This document shows positions 21,564 to 32,841 of a stretch of DNA of 64,000 bases, in pieces. Position numbers and translations under genes: made by a program. Position 1 is the stretch's first letter. Every line of letters begins with the position of its first letter. Source of the stretch: Tigriopus japonicus (Eukaryota > Arthropoda > Copepoda > Harpacticoida > Harpacticidae); NCBI GenBank assembly GCA_010645155.1, contig CM021315.1, positions 3,706,136 to 3,770,135 of the forward strand, in the 5' to 3' direction. Below the pieces are notes generated by a model. It worked only from the letters and a program-made list of their open reading frames with translations, had not been told where the DNA came from and made no database searches.

Positions 21564-21962
21564 CCAAGGCAACTGTGCGAGAAATCTTATTATCTTCGAT
21601 TTCGGGGAGTGGAGTGGGTGGATGCATTGTCCTAATGGATTTCAAGTAAATCAATTCGCTACAAGATCGGCCTATAAGGAGGGCATCGTTGATGTAAAAT
21701 TGGTTTGCAACAATCCAGGATCTGATGTTCTCATTGGCAAGCCTCAGGAAAATGAACCTTTTCACGAACTTTTTTCCTGCTTTGTTCCGTACACCAAGGT
21801 CCGAATACGATGGGAACCTGAGGCTAGTTTTTTAGACACAAAGATCGATCTCAAGATCGGACTTATAGTACTATAGTACGATCTTGAGATCGATCTTTTG
21901 CGTCTAAAAAACTAGCCTCTGATGGTGGTCTTTCAAATAGTACGGTTGTATATTGTTACTAG
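21564..21962 (+). pseudogene. VMO1-like secreted protein, last exon, interrupted by a hairpin
   Basis: An acceptor (CCCAATTCCAG) precedes a frame reading QGNCARNLIIFDFGEWSGW, then HCPNGFQVNQFATRS, DVKLVCNNPGSD and KVRIRWEP. These match the repeating W/C/GF and D-DV-L-C pattern of vitelline membrane outer layer protein 1 domains. At 21821 a 98-bp palindrome with a CTG duplication breaks the frame, so translation ends at 21876 after foreign residues. Beyond it, the original tail is still legible (DGGLSNSTVVYCY then TAG at 21960). Upstream exons and a signal peptide were not found. VMO1-type proteins are secreted in egg coats or mucus; the role here is unknown. The allele looks disrupted only in its last ~13 residues, so some function could remain. 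Confidence 0.72.
21821..21918. mobile_element. 98-bp hairpin insertion with CTG duplication
   Basis: The left arm AGGCTAGTTTTTTAGACACA, then AAGATCGATCTCAAGATCG, pairs with the right arm almost perfectly around an ~18-nt centre (contains TATAGTACTATA). CTG is repeated at 21818-21820 and 21919-21921. It has the form of a tiny MITE; a 3-bp duplication is compatible with PIF/Harbinger or CACTA groups, but no other copy lies in the window. Confidence 0.88.
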
Positions 21963-22069
21963 ATTTAAGATTGTTGTTACGTGTTCCTAAGCACTTGCAT
22001 GACGAGGTCTTGGTAGTTGATGTAAATATGCTTGCTTGCTTTCCGGACCCTTATTTGCATTGTGATGAG

Positions 22070-23308
22070 TAGGGACGGGCAAATAGTGTAAAAAGATTTT
22101 TGGTAACAAAAACCCATTTTTCTACTTTTTTGCACTTTTCACCTTTATTTACACTTTTTATTTACGATTTTAGCCAAAATTGACAAATTGTAAAGAAAAT
22201 TTTAGGTTTTGAGAATCTTGTAAGTTTTGAAGGATTTTTTTAATTTCAAGAGTAAATTTTGAATTTGTCAAATACGTTTCCATTTGCAATCAGACATTCT
22301 CATCCCTTTGAAGAAATATGTGCATTTCAGCACACAACTCACACTGTATTCTCCATCTTGGCTTTAACAATAGCATCCCATCCTCTGAAAAAAGAATTTC
22401 ATTGCATGCAACCAACAAATATAAAACCTAAAGAAACTCAAGTTACGGTAATGGAAGGATCTGATAAAAAATGTAGATTACATGCTTAGGTTTTATTGCC
22501 AACTAAGATCGCTATTTCTAAAAAAGGCACATATAAACTTGAAAACATCAAGCTAAGGATATATCAGCGTAGCAGTACACAATGTTGACTAAGAGACATG
22601 ATTTTTAAATTCCAAAGATATTTGATACCAGTTTTGAGGTGTAGAGATAATAATGCCACATTTAAAATTAAGTTCAGGTAATTAGGTCAAGGGCCAAGTA
22701 TTGAAGTAATGTCACTTAAAAAACTGTATTGCGAAATCTATTTTTCCGTGCAATAATCTATGGCTATTTTTTAAATGACATTCTCGAAGAATGAAAACCC
22801 ATTTTGGTCAAGCCGTACTAGAACAACAGCTCAATAGATTTCAGCAATCTTTTAGGTACAGACACCAGGGGACCCCCTAGGAATGGAAAATTCAGAAGAT
22901 TGTTATCTAGTGTATTTTGTATTACGTTATATTCTTTTTTGGCCAGTGACTTAATTAATAAAACTCAATTGCTTGTCCGGCATTTTCTCTTCACCCCAAA
23001 CCTTGTCTCTAATGTCTTGAGAACTTATAAATGACTTCTCCAGCTCAGTGCCGTGGAAACTCTGACTATGAAAGGCTTTTTTGATGAATGATTATATATT
23101 TTTTAAATTTTTTATAATGATTTTTATGATATGAATGATAATGAATATGCTATGATCTTTAAGTCCAAATGCTAATTATTTGCCCCTTTTCTAAGATTTA
23201 TTTGCATTTTCAACCATTTTCAGCACTTTGTTTTGCACTTTTGGGTGCATTTTTTGCAACTTTTGGTAGCTAAAAGGCTATATTTTTTGCACTTTCTGCC
23301 TGTCCCTA
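22070..23308. mobile_element. hAT-like element, family A, copy 2
   Basis: It starts TAGGGACGGGCAAATAGTGT and ends GCACTTTCTGCCTGTCCCTA, as in copy 1. Flanks GTGATGAG and TTGATTAG agree at 6 of 8 positions, an aged 8-bp duplication. The inside is AT-rich. A short open frame at 22259-22489 has no recognised domain. Confidence 0.85.
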
Positions 23309-23888
23309 TTGATTAGTTATTTTGCATATATTTGCACATAGATTAGTAATTGAAGCGATCCCATCATCAATCTTTTTTGACGGCCATGACGAGAAGACTT
23401 TCTTGAAAGATAGCAGATGGCAGCCAGCCCTGATTTATTTGAATTTGCGGTCAGGTCAGATGCATCATGTAAAGCCAAAACGAGAGCAAAATCTCGTGAG
23501 AAAAGTTGCAAAGTTGATCTTTTTGATAAGAAATCTTTGAGGCTTTTTTTCAAAACTTGTTTTGTGATTGGATGCTATTGTAGGGAATTTGAAAATAATA
23601 GATACACCTAACTGTATCACCTATTAGTCACCTATTCATCATTTGAGTTTTTCATCAGCATTTTGTGCTTTGTTTTGCATTTTTGCCGCAATTTCTACAT
23701 TTTCGCGTCTTTATTTGACAACTTTTGAAATTTTGACAGAAATGACAAGAAGTTTATGCTTTACACTAATTCTTTTTTGGAAACAAGTTTTAAAAAAATG
23801 CCTTTAAATTCTAACCACGAACAAGGGATCCTCCAGTTTTCTTTTTAGTTAAGTCCGTTTTGGGTCAAGGGCTACTTTTTCTTATCTA

Positions 23889-24781
23889 CCGGGCCGTTCA
23901 AAATGATTTAGAATTTTCGACAGGTCTGACTGCGACATGAACAACTCCGTGGGTATGGGAAATATTGCAAAGTGTAATTAATAAAAAATATCCAGAAATA
24001 TCACACACACGCACTATACGAAGGACTTTCCCTCAGCAGCGACGACCTTCTCGAGGCGGCGGCGGAAGGCGGCGCACACGTTGCACACATAGTTCTTGTC
24101 CAAGGCCTTCCACTCCTTGGCGATGGAGGACCTCAGGTTGTCGAGACTGTTCTTGCGCACTCTGTTGACCTTGCTCTCCACTTGCCACCACAGGCTGTAA
24201 TCCAAGGGATTCAGGTCCCGAGATGACGTCGGCCAAAAGGTCTTCGGCCAGAATCCCGTGATGCCCACCTTATCCTCCAAGTACTTCTGGGTGGCGTTGG
24301 AAGTATGGGCTGGAGCTCCATCTTGCTGGAAAACGAAGGGCCGGCCGCCTGCGATCCTAGCCATCCACGGAATGATGACCTTGTCTTGAGAACACTTCGA
24401 TGTACTTGGATCCTTCTTGCCATCTTCGTGAGGTTGGCCTTCGTCCGCGCAGTTCGAGGCCTTCCAGTCGAGGTCCCAGGGGTAAAGTCGGCTTCCTTGT
24501 CTTCTTTCAGCAGGTTCTTGACGTTGTAAACCGTGGCGAGGGAGCACTTCATGATGGCTGCCGCGTCCTTGGGGAGGGTCCCGGCGTGGAGTAGAACGCG
24601 GAGCCTCTCTCGCACTTCCTTTTGTGGCGGCATTTTTGGTCGTACGCATTATTTTATTATACAAAACCTGTTAATCTGGTACCAATCTTGCTTTTTTGTT
24701 AAAGAAGATTTTTTCTAGGAATCAGGCAACCCCCCTTAAAAGTAACATTTGCCATATTCTAAATCATTTTGAACAGCCCGG
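23889..24781 (-). mobile_element. mariner-superfamily element, internally deleted
   Basis: Terminal inverted repeats of ~30 bp (left CCGGGCCGTTCAAAATGATT; right, read inward, CCGGGCTGTTCAAAATGATT) are flanked by TA (23887-23888 and 24782-24783). At 893 bp it is about 400 bp shorter than a full element, which matches the missing middle of its transposase. It is GC-rich relative to its flanks. Confidence 0.92.
24014..24633 (-). pseudogene. DD39D-type mariner transposase with central deletion
   Basis: The start at 24633 gives MPPQKEVRERLRVLLHAG and a helix-turn-helix (AAAIMKCSLATVYNVKNLL). Near 24400 the frame jumps to the C-terminal half: FVFQQDGAPAHTSNATQKYL, SSRDLNPLDYSLWW, and the end AAEGKSFV. 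By my count 39 residues separate the second and third catalytic aspartates. The first catalytic aspartate region is absent, so the protein cannot be active. The element could still be moved by a complete relative. Confidence 0.88.
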
Positions 24782-25739
24782 TAGTTCCGCACCAAAGGTT
24801 TTTTTTCGTTTGCAGATATTTTACTACCTTAGCAAATAATATGATTATATTTAACTTTCTAGAAATAAAGTTCTAGAAAAATGAAATAAATTTCTAGAAA
24901 TATATGACTCAAATGCCAATAAAAAAGTTTGATGTCTGGATTATCAGCAGAATTTTATTTCAAAGCACAAAAATTTGAAATCTTGATTAAACCCTTTTAG
25001 ACGAAGTGGTATGCATTTGTAACATCGATTTTTGGGTGTTAGGGTGAAAAAAGAAACTTTAGCCTTCCATAAATGACCAGTTCTGCGCACATACCACTTC
25101 TTTACACATATACACATGTACACATATACACATATTTAGAGTCTTATACCAAAAGTCAACTTCAAATTTAACACGAGATGACAAAAAACTTAAAAAATAA
25201 ACTTAACTCGGTTAAACTTGGATCTAAAAGGGTTAAGGTCATAAATGATATCCAATGCCTCCTTTTTCCTATTTTCATGTTAAAAAGCTTTTTTGAGACA
25301 AGCTGGAAAAACACTTCTATCATTGATTCTAATATTATCAGTAACCATGCATATGTCTGGCATATTTCGTGGGGGTAAACTGCCACATTTTGGCTCTCTC
25401 TGGCATATTGCTATGTAACAACCTGTCAGCACTGTCCCAAATTGCCAACATTAAGACCGTGAGAATAGTCATGGGGAGTGAGTCTGTGTTGCTGTTCAAG
25501 AGAATGAAAGAATTTGTGAGCTTCGTGCTCAGGAGCCATATTCTAAAACTATTTGCCTTTTTTCATTTTAGATGATAGCGGCATCACGTGCTTTGAATTT
25601 TTTGTCCTGATTCCGGATCGTGGCAAACTCCTCCATGCGATGATAGTACGATACATAATCTGCAAACTGAATCATTGGAATGCCCAAATGGTCAATAAAT
25701 AAATAAATCAAAAAAATAAATAATCAATAAATAAATAAA

Positions 25740-27542
25740 CTGCCGGACAAGCAAAGTCATGGACTAGATGAGATTTCGAATAAAGTTTTAAAAGATATCA
25801 AGTACGAAATTGCTGATGTTCTTTGCCACTTAACTAATATATCTTTAATTACTGGATACATTCCAGTTGAATGGAAGACTGCGAAAGTACTGCCACTCTT
25901 TAAAGGTGGCGACAAATCAAATTTAACGAACTACCGACCCATTAGTATATTGCCTTCATTCTCCAAGGTACTGGAAAAAGTAGTTTATAAGCAAATATTT
26001 CAACCTTTTGCAGAAAACCATCTAGCAAGCGAACAATTTGGCTTTAGGCCACATCATTCCACTATCCATGCGGTTCATAATTTTTTGAATAACATGTCAT
26101 TGAACCAGCATTTGAAATATTCGATTGGAATATTTCTCGACCTAAAGAAAGCCTTTGACACTGTTAATCACGACATCCTTTTGAAAAAAATGGAAAAATA
26201 TGGTTACAGTAACAATGTTTGTAAATGGATTGGTAATTACTTAAGTGGTAGGCAGCAACAAGTTCACATAGATGACAGTGTCCGATTTTCTCACTATAAC
26301 TTGTGGGGTGCCACAGGGCAGTAATTTAGGCCCTTTTTTATTTTTGGTTTATATTAATGACCTCCCTAGCACAACGGACTTGAAATTAACAATGTTCGCT
26401 GACGACACTACGATACAGCACTTTGGAAGTAATCTCGATGAAATGAAACTTGTAACTAGTCAAGCCCTAAGAAAAATAATTGAATGGCTAAATGCAAACA
26501 AACTAGTCCTTAACTTTCAGAAGTCAAAGCTGATTTTATTTAGTCCACGCAATATAATATGTAATTTTGATTTGACATTAGATGGTAATTCTATCCAACA
26601 AGTTGGATCCCAATTTAGTACAAAAACGGTTAAATTTTTAGGCCTTAACATTGATGACCATTTGAACTGGAAGGAGCACATTCGTCTAGTCAGTAACACA
26701 GTCAGAAAAACCATGTTCACTCTTTTTATGGCTAAGCAAGCAATTCCCACGAAAATTCGATATACTTTGTACAACGCTCTAGTAAGAAGTCGGCTTGAGT
26801 ACGGAATTGAATTCTTTGGTGAATGTTCGGCCGCCAAATGTCTTGGCATACTTCAAAAACGAATAATGAGATGGATGGTGGGGGCGAAATCTCGCTCTCA
26901 CACAAACCATATCTTTAAAAACTGGAAGATACTAAAAGTAAAAGATTTAGCAAAAATGAACCATCTGAAATTTATGTTTAACTGTTACTGGGGATTTATC
27001 CCGCAAATAATCAATCAGCACGCCTTCAAGGAAATTAGAGGGGGCTTCATAAGTTTCTTCGTGCCACTAACTCGATTAACATGGTACCAAAAACTCCCTG
27101 TTTATTCATTGCCCAACACCTGGAACCAATTCGTTGCCACAAACCTAATCAGAGGTAAAGATTTGACAAACTCATTAAGGGGATGGATCGGATGTGTCAC
27201 TGAAGTGATCACTAGCTCATACTCGACCGACTGCGCAATTGAAAATTGTTATTCCTGTCGGTGATAGGAGGAAGCCAGGTATTCTTGGTTTTCTGACTTT
27301 CGAGGAAATTAATGGAATACCCCGGCGGGAGAGAATGCTCCCTAAGTCGAAAACTCCTGGCGTGACAAAGCAGAAGATGGCACAGTGGCTCAAAATCTAG
27401 TCGGGGCCCCCATGAAAACAAACCATTCGGTTTATTGGGGTACCCAGGGATCTCAATTTCATTATTTATATTTACAAAACCATGCATTTTTACCCTTTAA
27501 CGAGTCCCTGAATAAAATCATCATCATCATCATCATCATCAA
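25740..27542 (+). mobile_element. LINE family 2, 5'-truncated, with (ATC)n tail
   Basis: From 25740 the sequence encodes a non-LTR reverse transcriptase: SHGLDEISNKVL, LPLFKGGDKSNLTNYRPISI, FGFRPHHST, IFLDLKKAFDTVNHD, GVPQGSNLGPFLF and an intact FADD motif (MFADDTTIQ). The C-terminal region ends at 27264. A one-frame shift near 26300 separates the first block from the rest, so it is a pseudogene or nearly so. The 5' endonuclease is missing, and the truncation point abuts an (AATA)n run. The 3' UTR ends in AATAAA and seven ATC units (27519-27542). I place it only as jockey/CR1-like. Confidence 0.92.
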
Positions 27543-28169
27543 TTATTGTGTGGTCTTGAATCCAGACACCGTTTTATTTGGCCGGATAATATGGGCTTGG
27601 TTGACTTGGTTGTTCAGTGTTGCCATAAACCACCTTCTGCTTGATCATAAAAATATAAGTTGACCTTCAAAGAAAAAGTGATTTATTTAGATCTTGCCAG
27701 ATCATTTTTTTAAAGTTTCAAAATTAATTTTAGATAGCGCTTACTTTAGCCATTCCATAGCCAGAGTTGGATCAATTTACTTCAATAACACTTACACGTC
27801 AATAATTTTTATTTACAAATTACTATAACTCGTTTTGCCGACGAGCTTCTCCAAAAATGAGGACCGTACCAAGATTTTGACAAGAGTATGTGATGTTGGG
27901 TGCTTAGCATTGCACTATGCAAGTGTTTCAAGACTTTCATTGTCAGAGTATCATAATTATCTTTATGATACTCTAGTCAAGTCACTACAATCATGCTATG
28001 ATTTCCATTCTTTTTGTTGATTTTCATTTTTTGACGTTTTTATCGAAATTTGGTGCACTTTTTCTCTTGTTTTTTTGCATTTTTGGCCTTGTTATATTGG
28101 CCTTAATAAGGCACAATAATGAGGCATTTTAATTTGCCAAAATTAATGTACTATATATCAAATATCATG

Positions 28170-28270
28170 GGAAATGCGAGGAAGTGTGAGCTATTACCAC
28201 ATGAAATCCACTAGATGGCGGCGCACGTTGTGACCATGTTCCTTCATTATAGTGCTCTAAGGTCCAATCA
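28170..28270. repeat. End fragment related to the element at 8572
   Basis: ATGGGAAATGCGAG, then CACATGAAATCCACTAGATGG, GACCATGTTCC and CATTATAGTGCTCTA follow the same order as the right end of the 8572-9017 element. Confidence 0.6.
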
Positions 28271-28384
28271 TTGTATTGAAATGTGAGTTTTTTCTAACAA
28301 ATATAACATTCCATTGAATTTTTATTGTACTGATTGAACCTAAGATGTATTTTAAAAGTAATCTTATGAAAGACATTGTTATCA

Positions 28385-28825
28385 AGAGTTATGCCTTCTC
28401 TAATTTATAAACTGGAGAGAGCATAAAAACAATGAGTTCGCACTTTTGTGGCAAAAAATGCACATAATTCAGTCATTATGAGTGAGAAACAGTGAATTTT
28501 GAGAGAGCTCATGCGTTTGATTGAATTGAAATTTGAAATACGTAGTCCACTCAACATTAGCAAAATCTCAATTGTGAAAGAATGCAATTGATTGTTCCTA
28601 CTACTAATCAATAATCAAATCGCTAACCTCACCGTCCAGAGAAATTCAGTGGTCCAAGGACCACTGAATTTTCTCGCAGTACCTACGTAAAAGCAAAAGT
28701 TACGGGGCAAGTTTTCTTGAGTATATCGCGTTCTACTATATTTTGTAACCTAGCCAATCAAAGAATTACCAATCCTTAAACACTCTTTGTCACCCAACAA
28801 CCTTTATTTTAGTGTTATCCACAAA
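28385..28825 (+). repeat. Duplicated 5' flank of the lectin gene
   Basis: This aligns with 16060-16382: ATTGAATTGAAATTTGAAAT, the ATTAGCAAAATCTCA region, AACCTAGCCAATCAAAGA, and a TTTTAG acceptor-like site just before the ATG. The divergence is moderate with small indels. It includes the family F half element. Confidence 0.8.
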
Positions 28826-28960
28826 ATGGTTTCCAAAATTTGGTTTTACTGAGCAGCCTGTGCATATTTGCTGAAAACGTTGCATTTCATGAAGTTAAAT
28901 CGGCGCCAGCTTCAACTCATTGTGCTTCATTTTGCGGTACTACATGTGACAAGAGGTATT
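28826..28960 (+). pseudogene. Broken 5' end of a lectin paralogue
   Basis: ATG 28826 gives MVSKIW as in the lectin at 16383, but a one-base deletion leads to TGA within ten codons. In the shifted frame the signal region and first cysteines remain readable (LSSLCIFAENVAFHEVKSAP, HCASFCGTTC). Similarity stops near 28960, so both lectin domains are absent. This is a partial duplication that later lost its frame. Confidence 0.85.
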
Positions 28961-29454
28961 TTCACATCTTCAGTTCTTACTCAATACTCAATAAACCTAA
29001 TTATTGGCCTCGTCGTCTAGTTAATTCTGTGCTTCGTGCTTCAGATTGGGCACAGAACAACTTACCAATTCAATCATTGCCAAGCCTTAATAACAGCATG
29101 TTTGCAACTCACACTTAATGTATTGAGCAAGTTAAAGTAATAAAGGAAAGTTTTAAGACCTTGTGACCAATAACATAGGAGTTAGCTTCACTTTTTTATA
29201 TTTGGGGAGAATTTTGTAGGAGGGAAATCGATAACCAACAGATAATTGGAGAATGGACCCAAATTATAAACCTGATCAAAATTCCAACATATTCAAGATA
29301 TCCAACACTTACAACAGGAAAGGATTAAAAGGTGAAGAAAAGGTTTAAAAATGAAGGACGCACATTTTTCTAAAAAACGCCGACCCAAGAAATAAATCAA
29401 AAAAAGACAGGAGAAAGAAATGATAAACGTGTTTTTTTTTTAAGTATTGACATT

Positions 29455-29530
29455 CACGGGGTCTGAGTCTTCCATCATGAGTTATGGAGCTATGAAAGTG
29501 TCCATCAAACGGGATGTGTTCGAGTCCCGC
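29455..29530 (+). other. tRNA-like promoter boxes, possible SINE head
   Basis: GTGTTCGAGTCCCGCG resembles a B box, preceded by ~50 bp that could hold a weak A box. The fold is poor and there is no second copy, so this is only a possibility. Confidence 0.3.
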
Positions 29531-29584
29531 GATTTCCGAAAAGAAAATTTATGATTGAATCAATTTTTTTATTACAATAAATAA

Positions 29585-31996
29585 GAAAAATAAGTGGGAG
29601 GTTAGTCCGGATGGGTACATTCCCATTTCGAAAACAGTATCGCTGTCTTTCGAAAAATTGGAAGAGTTTGCGATTTTGCGTAATCTCTCTCCACACGTTG
29701 GTGTTGCAACCAGAGCAGAGAGTGTTTTAGACTTAGTTTTTTCCAAGGACCCTGATCTGATCCAGTATGTCCATGTTGCCCCATGTAGCCTTTCAGATCA
29801 TCACATTCTTGAGATAGGGTCGACCATTACTCAAAAGCCGGCGAGCTCTAGAGTTAAACCTGCTCAAAAGGTGGGCGTGGCCAAGTTTAAGTTCAAAGAT
29901 GAACACTGGCCCATTATTGTTGAAAGATTAGGCGAGTTGGACTTGATTTCCATTCTAAAGCAGGAACCATCAATAGATAAAGCTATAAATAAGCTTATTT
30001 CACTTTTTGACGAGGTTTGTTTGTCCATTGGTATTCCAGAAATAGTGGCAAAAGGTAGGCCATTGTCTAGAATTCCAAAGGTTAGGAAGAAGTTGTTCAA
30101 ACGGAGTTGTCAGCTTTCGAATAGACTTCGACGTACTTCAAATCCATTTGTTGTAGCCAGCCTCCAAAGCAAATTGGATGTGGTCCAATCAAAAATTAGG
30201 GCCTCCATTGATTCCGATCAGTTAGAGAAGGAAAGTAGAGTGATCCAGGAGGTTAAGACTAATCCAAAGGCGTTTTTCTCGTTTGCGAATACAAAGAGAA
30301 AAGTGAAGCATCCTGTAGGACCTTTTGAGGTCGGCGGTAAAACCGTCAATGATAGTGAGGTTATGGCCAGTATGCTTGGAGATCAGTTCTCAAGTGTATT
30401 TTCAATTCCAAAAAGGGTAGTCAGAGCAAGCCATGACTGTAGCAATGTTTTTGATGAGACTGGCATTGATAGTCAGGATAATCGACTGGAGGATCTGGTA
30501 GTCACAGATCAAGATCCTTTTGAGGCCATCAAGAGCTTAAAGCTCTCGAGTTCTCCTGGACCTGATGGTGTGACATCTCAGTTTCTGATGAAATGTTCAC
30601 AGATTCTTGCCCCTGTTTTCTCCTATTTGATGCGTTGCATTTTAGATCAGGGCAAGTTTCCCTCCTCTCTAAAAGTAGCTCATGTCGTTCCAATTTTTAA
30701 GGGCGGAGATAAGTCACTCTCTAGTAATTATAGGCCCATTTCTCTGACCTCCAGCGTTGCAAATATTTTTGAGAAGATTATGAAGTCCAAGCTTGTAGAT
30801 TATTTCGAAGTCCATGATTTAATTCCTTCTGGACAGCATGGATTTCGAGCTCATTTTAGTACAGTAACCCAATTGGTTGATCATATTGAGCAAATCATTG
30901 AAGGGCTCGAAAGCCATGAGTCAGTTGATGTAGTCTATCTTGACTTTGCCAAGGCCTTCGATAAGGTAGATCATGGTCTTTAGCTCGATCAACTCAAAGA
31001 GTTAGGGGTCCAGGGTAAGGTCCTGACTTGGATTGATAGTTTTATAAGCGAAAGGAAGCAAATAGTTAAAGTCGAAGGATCTTTTAGCGGCATGTATGAT
31101 GTCAAGTCAGGTGTTCCGCAAGGTTCAATTTTAGGTCCGCTCTTGTTTATTATCTTTATTGCTCCTCTCCAGAAGTTTAGACCAAAAGCCAGTATTTCTT
31201 CAAATGCTGATGACACAAAATTAGTTTGTGGAAGGAACGGTCAGGACTCAAAATGTTTAGTTGAGGACTTGGAGAAAATCTACTCTTGAGTTGGTCAGAG
31301 TAATAAGGCATTGAATGGGATGAAATTCCGCACAATGACGTATGGGGCGTCAAAATTAGATGTTCCGCTCACAGACAATGGAGGTTGTGATTTTGAGCAG
31401 GTGTCGTCCATGAGGGATTTGGGAGTTGTCGTCCAAGATGATGGAAAGTTTGATGAGCACATCCAGTTGAAAGTGGGGAAGGCATTTCAAACGTGCGGCT
31501 GGATCTATCGCACTATCAAGTCCAGAGATAGTATTACAATTCTAACTCTGTACAAGTCGATTGTTCAGCCGCATCTTGAATATGCCTCACCCATTTGGGC
31601 TCCAATGAGTTTTGCAGGTTTGCAAAAGGTCGAGCAGGTCCAAAGATGTTTCACTAGGAACATCACAGGAATGAGAGAGCTCTCGTATTGGGAGAGGCTC
31701 CAGAAGTTAGGGTTGTACAGTACTCAGAGAAGGTATGAAAGGTATCTGATACTGTATGTTTTCAAGAGCATTCATGGGCTCTGTCCTAACCCAGGATTTG
31801 AGATCAGTTGTAGCGATCGTAGAGGTTTAACGTGCGCCCTGAGAGCACCTCCAAATCCTAAGGAAACAAGACTAATTCGAACAATGAAGTCCTCCTCTCT
31901 TCTTTATCGGGCTCCTTCATTGTTCAATTTGTTGCCTATTTGCCTTCGTCGGGAATATGTAGGAGCTGATCCTCTAACAGCATTTAAGCAGGGATA
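29585..31996 (+). mobile_element. LINE family 1, longest copy
   Basis: The frame begins inside the endonuclease tail (NKWEVSPDGYIPISK, LDLVFSKDPDLIQYVHVAPC, SLSDHHILE). It runs through a linker and reverse transcriptase: SSSPGPDGVTSQFL, VVPIFKGGDKSLSSNYRPIS, HGFRAHFSTVTQ, VVYLDFAKAFDKVDH, GVPQGSILGPLLF, then the C-terminal region. TAG at 30981 and TGA at 31287 interrupt it, and the catalytic box reads SNADD instead of the usual [FY]ADD. It is therefore a dead copy. It is truncated at the 5' end, and at the 3' end it stops at 31996 before the remaining ~50 codons seen in the 58-kb copy. Confidence 0.93.
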
Positions 31997-32113
31997 ACCT
32001 ATATAATAGTATTAATACTGGATGCGAACTCGCGGAATTTCTCCGGCACGCAACCTCCGGTATGAGGCCGAGATTCGTAAACAAGAAGAACAAACCGCCA
32101 TGTTGGGAGCGGA

Positions 32114-32492
32114 NNNNNNNNNNNNNNNNNNNNNNNNNNNNNNNNNNNNNNNNNNNNNNNNNNNNNNNNNNNNNNNNNNNNNNNNNNNNNNNNNNNNNNN
32201 NNNNNNNNNNNNNNNNNNNNNNNNNNNNNNNNNNNNNNNNNNNNNNNNNNNNNNNNNNNNNNNNNNNNNNNNNNNNNNNNNNNNNNNNNNNNNNNNNNNN
32301 NNNNNNNNNNNNNNNNNNNNNNNNNNNNNNNNNNNNNNNNNNNNNNNNNNNNNNNNNNNNNNNNNNNNNNNNNNNNNNNNNNNNNNNNNNNNNNNNNNNN
32401 NNNNNNNNNNNNNNNNNNNNNNNNNNNNNNNNNNNNNNNNNNNNNNNNNNNNNNNNNNNNNNNNNNNNNNNNNNNNNNNNNNNNNNNNNNNN
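32114..32492. other. Assembly gap (379 Ns)
   Basis: Only N is present. Any open frame across it is an artefact. Confidence 1.
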
Positions 32493-32841
32493 CCATTTTT
32501 GGTTTATTTTTTTTGTTGGTACGAAATCTTTCAGCCTCTTCCCTTACTTATTGTAACAATTTTCATACGCTCCCAAAATTCATTTTTTAAATTTTCCTGA
32601 GGTGTAATTTCTCTGTACCTCAATATGTTCAAGTCTTGCGCTTTTGGGCCTCCTTCACAAATGCAATGAGTGGGTTGTTTAGAAGCACAATTATCACATA
32701 TGAGTTTGCCAAAACTACTAAACTTTTGCTCCGGTTTTCTGTTTTGCTTGTAAAAAAATATGGAAAAACTTTGTTCATGTTTATATCATACATCTGAAGC
32801 AAAAACTCACTATTATTAGTTTTTCGTTCCGCTGTATGTTG

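Noticed and set aside
23322..23611. Short frames near a hAT copy
   Set aside because: They overlap each other on both strands, with no domain or splice evidence.
28405..28611. 68-residue minus-strand ORF upstream of the lectin pseudogene
   Set aside because: It lies in the family F repeat half and is not conserved in the matching segment at 16060.
31999..32600. Open frames crossing the N run
   Set aside because: They exist only because N is translated as X across the assembly gap.
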